Shown here piece by piece: positions 24,177 through 32,123 of a DNA stretch of 35,843 nt. The notes under the pieces were generated by a model. It was given only the letters and a program-made list of their open reading frames with translations, had not been told where the DNA came from and ran no database searches. The stretch is from contig DATGKW010000251.1 in NCBI GenBank assembly GCA_035294465.1, positions 1 through 35,843 on the forward strand, given 5' to 3'. A program made the translations under genes and the position numbers. This stretch comes from Paraktedonobacter sp035294465 (lineage in GTDB: Bacteria; Chloroflexota; Ktedonobacteria; Ktedonobacterales; Ktedonobacteraceae). Within the stretch, counting starts at the first letter, position 1; each line of letters starts with the position of its first letter.

Positions 24177-26156
24177 GTGACAAGACGGATCTTTCTATGC
24201 CATAACGTTGCTCGCAGCGAGCAACGGGAGTCACAGCTCCTTAACGAATTGCACCTGAAACTTCAAGAAACTGGGGCCAAAATTATTGAGTACCCCGGTT
24301 CTCCCTCCGAGGCAGGCTTTCTGACCTTTTTTCAACAGCAATCGCTCTCCTGCCAGTGGTTCATTCTCTTCCAGACTCCCTCCCTTGCCTCTATTCCCGC
24401 TGTCCAACAGGCTGTCAACATGACACTGAAGCTGGTTGAACCGCAGGGCATGGAGGGGATCGCACGCATTATTGCCACACCAGGCTCTCCGCACGAAGTA
24501 CCGGCAGTATGGGCAGTCATTCCTACCTTTGACGCAACTTACGACCCCGCGCGCGCCCTGGAAAAACTGCTGCTTCATATATCCAGCAGCAAGGTAGCGG
24601 CTGAAGCGACTGCGATCATGCCTCCCAATTTTACTCCACTCTTGAACAAGATCACGATCAATCCCGCTCCCGCTCCAAGCAGCGCTCCGGCCTCGCCCAT
24701 ACCAGCTTCTCCTCTGAGCAATGCCCCGGCCCCTCCCACGCCTGGCCCACCTCTGGGCAATGTCGTAGTCACACCGGTTCCGCCCCCACAGCCAGATAAT
24801 ATCATGCCTCCGCCGGTCTTTACGCCGCACCTGAGCAATGCTGTCGTCTCCCCTGCGCCTACTCCGCATCTGAGCAACGCGTCACCCCCTTCTAACTATG
24901 ATCGCCCTCCCAAGCCGCCCGGAGGCTTGAGCAAGCTGGGAAGAGCCATCCGCAACACCTACGAGGATATGCGCTATGCCCACAAACGACTGCTGATCAT
25001 CATTCCTTTGCTCATATTCGTCGTGCTTGCAGGTTCAGGAGTGGGCCTGTTTCTCTACCTGAGGCCGCAGACGCCACGCCCTCACCCCAGACCAGTTGTA
25101 CATATTCCGGTCTATGGTCAGATCTACTTCTCAAGCACAAATCCTGGCCTCTTTCAGTTCTCGACCCCTCATGTACTTGATCGCGTAGATATCTACCTTA
25201 ATAATTTAAAACCTCCAGCCTCAGGCAATAGCTACTATGCGTGGCTGATGCCCGATCAGGCCCACACCGCCGGTCAGACCATCGCTTTGGGCCAGTTCAC
25301 TCCAGACAATGGTTCGGCGCATATTACTTACGTGAGCCCAACTCAGAGCAATCTGCTGGCAACGGAGGGCGGTTTCTTGATCACCGAAGAGCCAACTTCT
25401 CCCCAGCCCCAAACGCCAACAGCCAACCGCGCCAAGTGGCGCTATTCCGGTCAGATCGCTCAAACTCCTAACGTGAATGACACCAACGGCTTTAGCGCAC
25501 TCGACTACCTGAGAGAACTGCTCGCAAACGGTCCTGTTTCGATGAATGGCAATAGCGGGTCTCTCTCGGGTGGCCTGGGCTTCCGCTTTGTACTGGAGAC
25601 GGAACTGATTTTCGACGAAGCACAGGACGCCACCGGAAATGATTCTTCTCTCACTCTGGCCAAAAATACGTGGGCTGATAGCGTCTGCATCCTGGATATG
25701 CTGGATGGAGCGAATCTTGTAGGCCCCGACGTGCCGCAGGGCACGCCTGTCATATGCAATCCGGCCAAGCCTCTCCTCACGGTTAACCCCAACTCAGCGA
25801 CGACCGGCTATATTCACGACATTGAGATAGATCTGCGGGGTTTTGCCAGCTCACCCGATGTCACGCAAGCCCAGCAGACGCTAGCAGGAAATATCGACGC
25901 GGAACTGAACCAGGTTGACGGCATTCTGGAGCAGGTACGCAACGATGCCAAACAACTCGCGGGCATGCAGCTTCAGGATCTTCTCCAATCCTCGGCGGTC
26001 CCTTTGCTGGACGACATGACCAACCAGGCCCTGAGCGCCTATGTTGGCCAGCTCGACCCTACCACAGGTAATCGCCAGGGAGGAGCAATCTCCGTTTTTG
26101 ATCAATTGCAGCAGCTCGCGCAATTTCCGGTCTTCGCGTATAACGCCCAGGGGTAG
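24177..26156 (+). CDS. TIR-like domain membrane protein with a large ectodomain
   Basis: A 659-residue protein in three parts. An N-terminal TIR-like domain (about 1-135) starts RRIFLCHNVARSEQ, then LLNELHLKLQETGAKIIEY and WFILFQTPSLASIPAVQQAV, the beta-1/alpha-1/beta-2/beta-4 pattern of TIR; catalytic Glu assignment is not clear, so NADase activity is unproven. A Pro/Ala-rich linker (about 155-255) follows, then a transmembrane helix (about 271-292), then an outside part whose first segment (YYAWLMPD...TAGQTIALGQF) recalls the RskA-type anti-sigma-K ectodomain, and a helical C-terminus. The start is GTG with GGAGG at about 12 bases. It diverges from the T7SS operon. It could be a signalling or conflict membrane receptor; the N-terminal call is a fold-level judgement. 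Confidence 0.7.
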   Translation: MTRRIFLCHNVARSEQRESQLLNELHLKLQETGAKIIEYPGSPSEAGFLTFFQQQSLSCQWFILFQTPSLASIPAVQQAVNMTLKLVEPQGMEGIARIIATPGSPHEVPAVWAVIPTFDATYDPARALEKLLLHISSSKVAAEATAIMPPNFTPLLNKITINPAPAPSSAPASPIPASPLSNAPAPPTPGPPLGNVVVTPVPPPQPDNIMPPPVFTPHLSNAVVSPAPTPHLSNASPPSNYDRPPKPPGGLSKLGRAIRNTYEDMRYAHKRLLIIIPLLIFVVLAGSGVGLFLYLRPQTPRPHPRPVVHIPVYGQIYFSSTNPGLFQFSTPHVLDRVDIYLNNLKPPASGNSYYAWLMPDQAHTAGQTIALGQFTPDNGSAHITYVSPTQSNLLATEGGFLITEEPTSPQPQTPTANRAKWRYSGQIAQTPNVNDTNGFSALDYLRELLANGPVSMNGNSGSLSGGLGFRFVLETELIFDEAQDATGNDSSLTLAKNTWADSVCILDMLDGANLVGPDVPQGTPVICNPAKPLLTVNPNSATTGYIHDIEIDLRGFASSPDVTQAQQTLAGNIDAELNQVDGILEQVRNDAKQLAGMQLQDLLQSSAVPLLDDMTNQALSAYVGQLDPTTGNRQGGAISVFDQLQQLAQFPVFAYNAQG

Positions 26157-26172
26157 TACCGACAGACCTTGC

Positions 26173-26236
26173 TTGCCTGAGAAGGCGGTGGGAAAGTTGC
26201 GGAAAAACGCAACTTTCCCACCGCCTTCTCAGGCAA
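26173..26236. terminator. Long hairpin between convergent TIR-like and immunity-candidate genes
   Basis: 29-nt perfect arms (26173-26201 and 26208-26236) with loop GAAAAA lie between the stops at 26156 (+) and 26243 (-). The hairpin can act on both strands; no U-tract follows on either side. Confidence 0.75.
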
Positions 26237-26242
26237 AAAAGC

Positions 26243-27073
26243 TCACTCGTCTTCTTCCCAATCATCGCCCACAGCAAAATCCGGGCAAACGACCCCCAGA
26301 TACTTCGCTACCTTGCTCCAGCTGTGACCAAGCGAACCCGGATACCAGGGCGCCTTAGGAATCATCAGCACGCCACCGCCGAAGAGTTCTCGCACGACTT
26401 GCGCGGGAGCCTTGAGCACAAACTCGCGTCCGCCCAGGTTGTCCACCATCTCCGGCCCAAACAGGTTGATATCGTAGAGCGTGTATGGCTTACGCTGCTC
26501 CAGGTAGTCGCTCTCGGTCACAGGGATAGCGTTGTTGTGGTTCCAGGCATAGGCGTAGAACGGGCGATAGAGATCATAGAGTACCTCCACGATGCCCAAA
26601 AAGTGATCAAAGGCGGCAGCACTGTCCTGGTCGTTTCTTTTGATCACCCAGAAGTCATTGGTATAGTTGAGGGCGAGATACTTCCTTACAGGAGCCAGGT
26701 GAAGATCGAACTGGTGGTTATGAAGCGGGCCGACACGTTCTATCGAGCGTGCTCCGATATACAAGGTCTCCTGCTGGCCTTCCTTGAAACGCTCGATTTG
26801 CTGGCGTAGTTGCTCCGAGACGCCGGGAGTGAAGATGCGCTCCAGGTAGGGAGCTGCCTGTTCCTGGTTTTGCGCCCGCTGCTCGGCGCTCCAATGCGGC
26901 CAGGGCGGGTCCAGTTGCAGCAACCAGGCAGCAAAGACGAGACTGTCCTCTTGCCGGGTGAATAGAAAGTAGCCTCGCTTCATCAGTTCTTTCACAAGCT
27001 GTTCGACCCGCTCGGGATCAGTTAACGCTTCTGAACCAGACACGTTATAGAGTAAAGATTCGTTATCCTTCAT
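26243..27073 (-). CDS. Probable immunity protein for the adjacent nuclease toxin
   Basis: A 276-residue soluble protein from the ATG at 27073 (GAGGTG five bases before; two in-frame GTGs lie just upstream). It is acidic at the C-terminus (DDWEEDE), with no signal peptide or membrane segment. Recognisable features are an N-terminal helical part (ERVEQLVKELMKRGYFLF) and a C-terminal block LYDINLFGPEMVDNLGG to GGGVLMIPKAPWYPG, a pattern that recalls large DUF3396-like immunity families but is not proven. It lies 55 bases behind the nuclease-type toxin gene in the same orientation and is the last gene of that operon, the usual position of immunity genes. The function is assigned by context. Confidence 0.55.
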   Translation of the reverse strand: MKDNESLLYNVSGSEALTDPERVEQLVKELMKRGYFLFTRQEDSLVFAAWLLQLDPPWPHWSAEQRAQNQEQAAPYLERIFTPGVSEQLRQQIERFKEGQQETLYIGARSIERVGPLHNHQFDLHLAPVRKYLALNYTNDFWVIKRNDQDSAAAFDHFLGIVEVLYDLYRPFYAYAWNHNNAIPVTESDYLEQRKPYTLYDINLFGPEMVDNLGGREFVLKAPAQVVRELFGGGVLMIPKAPWYPGSLGHSWSKVAKYLGVVCPDFAVGDDWEEDE

Positions 27074-27128
27074 CACCACACCTCGCTTTCTCTTTTACCA
27101 CATCTGTCAGGCTTCATACCCCAGGCGG

Positions 27129-28523
27129 CTATGGCCAGAATTCGATGGTAATCCCGAGATTCTGGAGTTGTTCTAGAATGTCTTTGGGCATTCCACCCTT
27201 ACTCGTATCAAAGACATAGGTAATCTTAACGTTTTGCCCATACGCTTGCCTGTACCTTTGAACCTGCCTGATAATCCTATCCACTGTTGGCTGATCCTGC
27301 GGGTACGGCCTGCCCCACTGATACGATTTGAGGTCGACGATAGTTCCGTCGCTAAGCGTAACATCTGGCCCTTGCTCATCGCCAATCGGTGTTTCAACGT
27401 CGCTAATATAAGGACCATTGGGATGGTCTGTGACCCACTGATCTAGCCATTTGAGCTGATACAATGCGCCGTCAACCGTTGTTGTCGATGTACTGGCAGC
27501 ACTTGTTGGCGCTCCCCTCATGATATAGTACAAGATCCTGTTGGCATTGGGAACACCCTGGACTTTCTGATAAAGGCTCCAGATTTCAGGTACTCTCGCA
27601 ACCTGGTTTGGATTCGAAAAGAAATCGATGATCTTCTGCGAGTCCGCCCCCGAATCTTGCAATGCCTGTAAGAAGCGCGCGACATCTGCTTCGCTCATGC
27701 CGGCCGCCTGTAGCGCTTGCAGGATATTCGCGATCTTCCTCTGGCCCAGACCAGCGTTTTGCAGGTACTGTCTAAGCTGCGTATATCCATCGTCTTCCGG
27801 CAGATTGCCGCCGCCTGTACCCGTGAAGTCGCTTTTTGTGAATGTGGGCAGAGGCCCTCCTAGCGTGAAACCGGTGGCGCAGGCTTTGGCAAACCCTGAG
27901 TTCAGGCCACGAATGGCTATTGCCATGGCATCTAGAATCAGGTTGATATTACCCAGGGCGGCCGTCAGATTATTTATCTGCTGAATCCAGCCCTCGACTA
28001 CCTGCTCGGTAGGCGGATGAGCAAGGCAGGCAGATTGCAGCACATGTATGTTCTCTATGGCAGCCATTCCTGCCTGGAAGGTCCCCTGGTTTTCCTCCAG
28101 AGTGGAGCGCAGGGAATTGCCACCCAGGTAGCCATTGGACGTAATCGTTACCAGGGGTTCGTGTGCGCCGTTGAGATCGGTCTGCGTGTAGTGCCAGGTG
28201 CTGGCCAGAGCATCAGTCGCTTTGCCCGAAGAGGTCGTGATGACATCGTTCATGGCTCCGCCCGTCTGACCCATAATGGTGCTCAAATGGCCCGAGGACG
28301 TCTGAAACTTGCCGTTTGCCGTATCTATCGCATCGGCCAGCCCACAGAGTAATTGATAGGCATTGGACGGTATATTAGGTATAGAAACACTTAGATTCGG
28401 CGGCAGCGGCGCAGGGCCCGGCGTTGGTGAGGGTGTCGGCGTTGGCGTTGGGGTCGGTGTCGGCGTTGGCGTTGGGCCTGCCGTTGGCGTTGGTGTTGGT
28501 GTTGGTAATGTATCAGGTGGCAT
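27129..28523 (-). CDS. Probable T7SS effector with C-terminal PD-(D/E)XK nuclease
   Basis: A 464-residue polymorphic-toxin-like protein. The N-terminus is a Thr/Pro repeat (about 7-38), then an all-helical region of about 160 residues resembling WXG/LXG-type secretion domains (GLADAIDTANGKFQTSSGHL, and a lone Trp near residue 110). A Gly/Pro hinge follows, then helical linker repeats (GLGQRKIANILQALQAAGMSEADVARFLQAL) and a C-terminal domain starting near residue 345. It has the restriction-endonuclease core: GPDVTL, then IVDLKSY, giving Asp387, Asp397 and Lys399 (D-x9-D-x-K), with Glu377/Glu384 as possible N-terminal acidic residues. AGGAG lies nine bases before the ATG. No Sec signal is seen, so T7SS export is plausible. 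DNA or RNA as target is unknown. Confidence 0.72.
   Translation of the reverse strand: MPPDTLPTPTPTPTAGPTPTPTPTPTPTPTPSPTPGPAPLPPNLSVSIPNIPSNAYQLLCGLADAIDTANGKFQTSSGHLSTIMGQTGGAMNDVITTSSGKATDALASTWHYTQTDLNGAHEPLVTITSNGYLGGNSLRSTLEENQGTFQAGMAAIENIHVLQSACLAHPPTEQVVEGWIQQINNLTAALGNINLILDAMAIAIRGLNSGFAKACATGFTLGGPLPTFTKSDFTGTGGGNLPEDDGYTQLRQYLQNAGLGQRKIANILQALQAAGMSEADVARFLQALQDSGADSQKIIDFFSNPNQVARVPEIWSLYQKVQGVPNANRILYYIMRGAPTSAASTSTTTVDGALYQLKWLDQWVTDHPNGPYISDVETPIGDEQGPDVTLSDGTIVDLKSYQWGRPYPQDQPTVDRIIRQVQRYRQAYGQNVKITYVFDTSKGGMPKDILEQLQNLGITIEFWP
28425..28510. repeat. Hexanucleotide repeat coding for the toxin Thr/Pro start
   Basis: GTTGGC/GTCGGC/GTTGGT units on the plus strand encode (Thr-Pro)n at residues 7-38 of the toxin. 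Slippage here would change the length of an exposed linker. Confidence 0.7.
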
Positions 28524-28589
28524 AGTAGCGAACTCCTTTTCTAGACGATGAGATCTTTGTTACATTCTCATTCGACAGAAACGCCTGCT

Positions 28590-29210
28590 TTAAGCAGCGG
28601 CAGCGGCCAGCCCCAGGAACGCTAGAATCGCGCCCCAATCTATAGCTGCCGCGCCTGCTGCAACAGCATAGGCTCCGACGCCCACCAGCACAATAGCACC
28701 GCCAACTTCCGCGAAATGCAGGGTGGTGGTAGACAGGGAAACTCCGCTGCTACTGGCGGCACTACTGGCGCTGCTACTGGCAGAAGACAGGCTGAGCGAG
28801 TTCAGCGCCGCGATGGCTGCCGCAGACGCGACAGGCAAGGCCACACCGGTTGCAGTGCTGGTAAAGTATCCTAGCTGCCTATCTAGCTGCGCGAACGTTC
28901 TCGCCAGCGCGGCGTCGGTGGCAGAGAACGCGGCAGCCGCAGCAGCTAATCCGGCACCTACCACCGCCAGATCAACGCCTACACAGGCCAGCGCACCAAG
29001 CATACCAGAACCAAACTCTTCCATAGCGGTCGCCAGATTCCTGGAACTGGACAGGAAACCTACGGCGTTCAACGCCTCGAGAAGCCCCTGAACTGTCATC
29101 ATAACGTCCTTAGTAATATCATTGCTATCCGTGCTTCCCGTTTTAGCAGGGGTAGAAGCTGCATTCCAGGTGGTTGGAGACATCTCAATTGTTCCATCGG
29201 TATACCTCAT
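28590..29210 (-). CDS. EspC/WXG-like small T7SS protein
   Basis: A 206-residue protein rich in Ala, Gly and Ser. The central stretch AGLAAAAAAFSATDAALARTF (about 88-109) follows the A-x-x-Y/F-x-x-T-D-x-x-x-A pattern of ESX EspC-type (DUF2580) proteins. A Ser-rich spacer and two hydrophobic helices follow (about 168-206), unusual for a soluble substrate and suggesting membrane insertion. AAGGAG precedes the ATG and overlaps the stop of the upstream STAND gene (gap 15 bases), so translation is likely coupled. The toxin gene follows 66 bases later. It is probably the targeting partner or chaperone of that toxin. Confidence 0.65.
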   Translation of the reverse strand: MRYTDGTIEMSPTTWNAASTPAKTGSTDSNDITKDVMMTVQGLLEALNAVGFLSSSRNLATAMEEFGSGMLGALACVGVDLAVVGAGLAAAAAAFSATDAALARTFAQLDRQLGYFTSTATGVALPVASAAAIAALNSLSLSSASSSASSAASSSGVSLSTTTLHFAEVGGAIVLVGVGAYAVAAGAAAIDWGAILAFLGLAAAAA

Positions 29211-29225
29211 AGATCGAATCTCCTT

Positions 29226-31679
29226 TTAAGCATTGACAACTCTCTCCAGCTTTTTCAACACCTGTGCGACGCGGGGATCAGACTGGCCAAAGGCCACTTC
29301 TCTCACGGCGCGCAGGCGCTCCAGGTACATTCTTGCCATCTCAAAATGCCCGCGCCCGATCTCAATATCGGCCAGGCCATCGAGTACAGAGTCCAGAGCA
29401 AGATCCTCGGCTTTTTGCGCTTTCTGATAAATATAAAGAGCCTGCAGCAGCAGCGGCTCCGCCCGCCGGGGCTGTTCCTGCGCGAGATAGAGCGATGCCA
29501 GATTGCTGAGGTTTTCGACGAGATCCAGATGCTCTCCGCCCAGGCTTTGCCTGCGTAGCTCCAGCGCCTGCTCATACGTTGAGATTGCCTGTTCGTAGTG
29601 CTTCTGCGCCGCCTCTAGCGCGGCTCGTGTATCCAGCAGATCTGCCAGCGCGAGCTTATCCAGCTCTGTTTGCTCGTCGTAGATGCCGCGCGCGCGTTCC
29701 AGCAGAGCAAGCGCTTCTCCGTACTGTCCACTTTCCAGGTCAATCCTGGCCAGGCCGTTCAGACAACTTGCCAGCCTGGGTCGCTGATCCTCCGGCTCAC
29801 GCTCTCTAGCCGCGAGAACACGCTTCAGAGCCCGTTTGGCCTCGACGAGATTGCCTCTGCGCCGAAAAACATCTGCTGCCCGTTCCAGGTGATCTAGCGT
29901 CACCGGGTGCTCTTCGCCCAGCAATTTCTCGCAGACTGGCAGGGCACGCCAATACGCAGCTTCCGCTCGCTTCCAATTCTTTAGCCGCACACACACTTCC
30001 GCCAGGCTGAACCATGCAGCTATGGTTGAAGGATCTTGCGGGCCTGGCGACCAGTCCCGCGCGGAGCAAACCTTCTGCAACAGCGCCTCTGCTTTGACGA
30101 AATTCTCCTGCTCGATATACAGCAGAGCAAGGTCGTACATGGCGGTGACGTGAACAGGGTGTGCGCGCAGCCCAAGCCGATCGCTTAGCGAGATGACTTT
30201 TTCATAGCACAGTCTGGCCTCTTTCTGCTTGCCCTGAGCCGCGTAAAAATGACCGAGGTCATCAAGGGCGAACAGGACATCAGGATGGTTTACGCCCAGC
30301 GCCTCGCTTTTGCTGATAATAGCGCGGTGCGCGAGCGCTTCTGCTTCCACATAATTTTTTAGCAGGCCGTTTATGGTCGCCAGATTGCCTAAGACCGTAG
30401 CCACCGTCGGATGCGCGTGCCCCAGTTCACGTTCCCAGATGTTCAGCGCTCTTCTCAATAAAGGCTCGGCCAGGCCAATCAAGCGCTGTTCCCAAAACAA
30501 TGAGGCAGCCCAGGCGAAGGTCTCTGCGGCCTCGACAAAAGAGAGTTCCTCTCCTCCGCTGAGTGCAGCCAGATGGCAAATAGATCCCGCTATCCTGAGG
30601 TGTGTGGGCAACTCTTCCTTTTCCAGCAATTGAAGTCGCCGCTGAAGCAAGCGCAGGGCCAGTTCTACTCGCTGCTGCCTGGCTGGCTCACAAAACTGAC
30701 ACACGAACGCCTGGATAAGTGGATGGATGCTCAGCACGGAGTCCTCGTTCTCGCCGTTCAGTAACCCGAAGGTCAGCAAGCTTCGCAGAACCGCCTGATG
30801 TGGATCAGGTTCGGCGCTGCCGGACTCGACCGTTTCTGCAAAAAGCACACGCGGAAGTGTTTCGGAGGAGAGCAGCGCGCAGATATGCAGAAGTTCAAGC
30901 GCGGCCGGCTGAGCCTGCTCTAGATGGACAAGGCTACGTTCGCAGGCTCGCATCACTTCCTGGATATCCTGTGCATTCTGGCCTTCCGGTGTGCGCAGCC
31001 GCGACCGTCCGGCGCGGAAATCGTCCAGATAATCCTGGATGTTGCACCCGGTTCCCCGCAGATAGCCCCCGGCAAGGCTGAGAGCCAGCGGCAAACCGCG
31101 CAAGCTAGCAGCCAGTTCAAGCGCGGCGGTACGCAACTCTTCTTCCGTCTGCTCCAATGGTGCCTGTGCATCGAGCAAGCCGGCCTGGCGCAACACAAGC
31201 AGCGCGCCCTCGCGTTCGTCTAGCCCGCTGAGTTCCAGGCGAGCAATCCCAGGGGTCGCATTGCGCGCGTGGGTAATCAGCAAGAGATGGCTGCCCGCGT
31301 GTTGCTGCTCGGAAGATTCCAATGGCGTAAAGGAAAAAGGGAGATCATCCAGCACGAACAGCACGGCCTCTTGCCCGTCCAGATGGCTGAGAATAGTTTG
31401 CAGGAGGTCAGCAGCTCCCCGAGTCAGATCAACATTCAGAGAGAGCGACTGCGCAGCCGCACAGAGATCGGCCAGAAACGTCTCGTCGCGGGCCGCGTTG
31501 ACCCAGAAGATTGACCGGTACTGCGACGAAACACGTCGAATATACTCCCGCGCTGTAGCAGTTTTACCCATCCCGTCTATACCAGCAACGACCGCTCTCC
31601 GTTCGCGCTGAAGTGTTGTGTGCAGGCTCTGTAAAAATGCCTCGCGCCCAACAAAGCATGGAGTGCGGGGGAAGTTCAT
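29226..31679 (-). CDS. STAND NTPase with NB-ARC core and TPR repeats
   Basis: An 817-residue signalling switch. The N-terminal NTPase has FVGREAFL (9-16), Walker A GIDGMGKT (33-40), Walker B LFVLDD (107-112), sensor-like ITHAR and GLPLAL (195-200), the NB-ARC signature. A helical middle part (about 220-370) leads to a long array of TPR-like repeats (about 380-810) such as ERELGHAHPTVATVLGNLAT and RRQSLGGEHLDLVENLSNLA. There is no fused effector domain, signal peptide or membrane helix; in STAND defence proteins the effector is usually fused at the N-terminus. It is the first gene of the operon with the EspC-like, toxin and immunity-candidate genes, so it may control or sense for them. GGAGG lies six bases before the ATG. 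A paralogue lies at 1-788. Confidence 0.9.
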   Translation of the reverse strand: MNFPRTPCFVGREAFLQSLHTTLQRERRAVVAGIDGMGKTATAREYIRRVSSQYRSIFWVNAARDETFLADLCAAAQSLSLNVDLTRGAADLLQTILSHLDGQEAVLFVLDDLPFSFTPLESSEQQHAGSHLLLITHARNATPGIARLELSGLDEREGALLVLRQAGLLDAQAPLEQTEEELRTAALELAASLRGLPLALSLAGGYLRGTGCNIQDYLDDFRAGRSRLRTPEGQNAQDIQEVMRACERSLVHLEQAQPAALELLHICALLSSETLPRVLFAETVESGSAEPDPHQAVLRSLLTFGLLNGENEDSVLSIHPLIQAFVCQFCEPARQQRVELALRLLQRRLQLLEKEELPTHLRIAGSICHLAALSGGEELSFVEAAETFAWAASLFWEQRLIGLAEPLLRRALNIWERELGHAHPTVATVLGNLATINGLLKNYVEAEALAHRAIISKSEALGVNHPDVLFALDDLGHFYAAQGKQKEARLCYEKVISLSDRLGLRAHPVHVTAMYDLALLYIEQENFVKAEALLQKVCSARDWSPGPQDPSTIAAWFSLAEVCVRLKNWKRAEAAYWRALPVCEKLLGEEHPVTLDHLERAADVFRRRGNLVEAKRALKRVLAAREREPEDQRPRLASCLNGLARIDLESGQYGEALALLERARGIYDEQTELDKLALADLLDTRAALEAAQKHYEQAISTYEQALELRRQSLGGEHLDLVENLSNLASLYLAQEQPRRAEPLLLQALYIYQKAQKAEDLALDSVLDGLADIEIGRGHFEMARMYLERLRAVREVAFGQSDPRVAQVLKKLERVVNA

Positions 31680-32123
31680 TGTATACCTCCAGAGTAGCTA
31701 ATCCTTATTTAGCAATATATCCCGACCCATGCGCTACCACGCTCCAAAATGCACAGCGAGGGAATTCCTTCCACTGAGATATCTATTAGCTTCGCACTAC
31801 AAGGCAGTAATTGCACGTATTGAATAGATCAATAACTCTATTATAACATAACGCTGGCCGACCGCTGTTTAATAGTTCACATTTTGCCTGGGATCGGCGC
31901 ACATTTCCAGCAGCGGCAACTTATCTCGCATTTAATCAGCTTTTTAAAATCCTTAATATTTCTATTTCCTCGTGTTAACATTGATTGTGTACAGTCTATC
32001 TGGCAGGAAAATCCTGCACGGGTGATTTCAAAGGATGCCATCACCCGGCTTTGTATCCTACCATCCCAGAATCTATGGATTTTCCACTTTTGCGATGTGT
32101 CACATGTAATGAAGGAGGAGTTC
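31680..32123. other. Divergent region between STAND operon and phosphatase gene
   Basis: No gene is supported here. It contains an extended -10 promoter (listed) for the minus-strand operon and an AT-rich segment before the plus-strand gene. The frame upstream of 32124 is open, but the ribosome site places the start at 32124. Confidence 0.5.
31840..31848 (-). promoter_or_regulatory. Extended -10 promoter of the STAND/toxin operon
   Basis: The minus strand reads TGTTATAAT, an exact TGnTATAAT extended -10, at 31840-31848. No good -35 is present, as expected for this class. The predicted leader to 31679 is about 150 nt. Confidence 0.55.

Noticed and set aside
31974..31996. Possible PhoP-type TTAACA box before the phosphatase gene
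   Set aside because: Only one half-site (TTAACA) is clear; the second is too degenerate to support phosphate control.
31884..32123. Upstream extension of the phosphatase reading frame (80 residues)
   Set aside because: The strong AAGGAGGAG and signal peptide place the start at 32124; the extension would bury the signal peptide.
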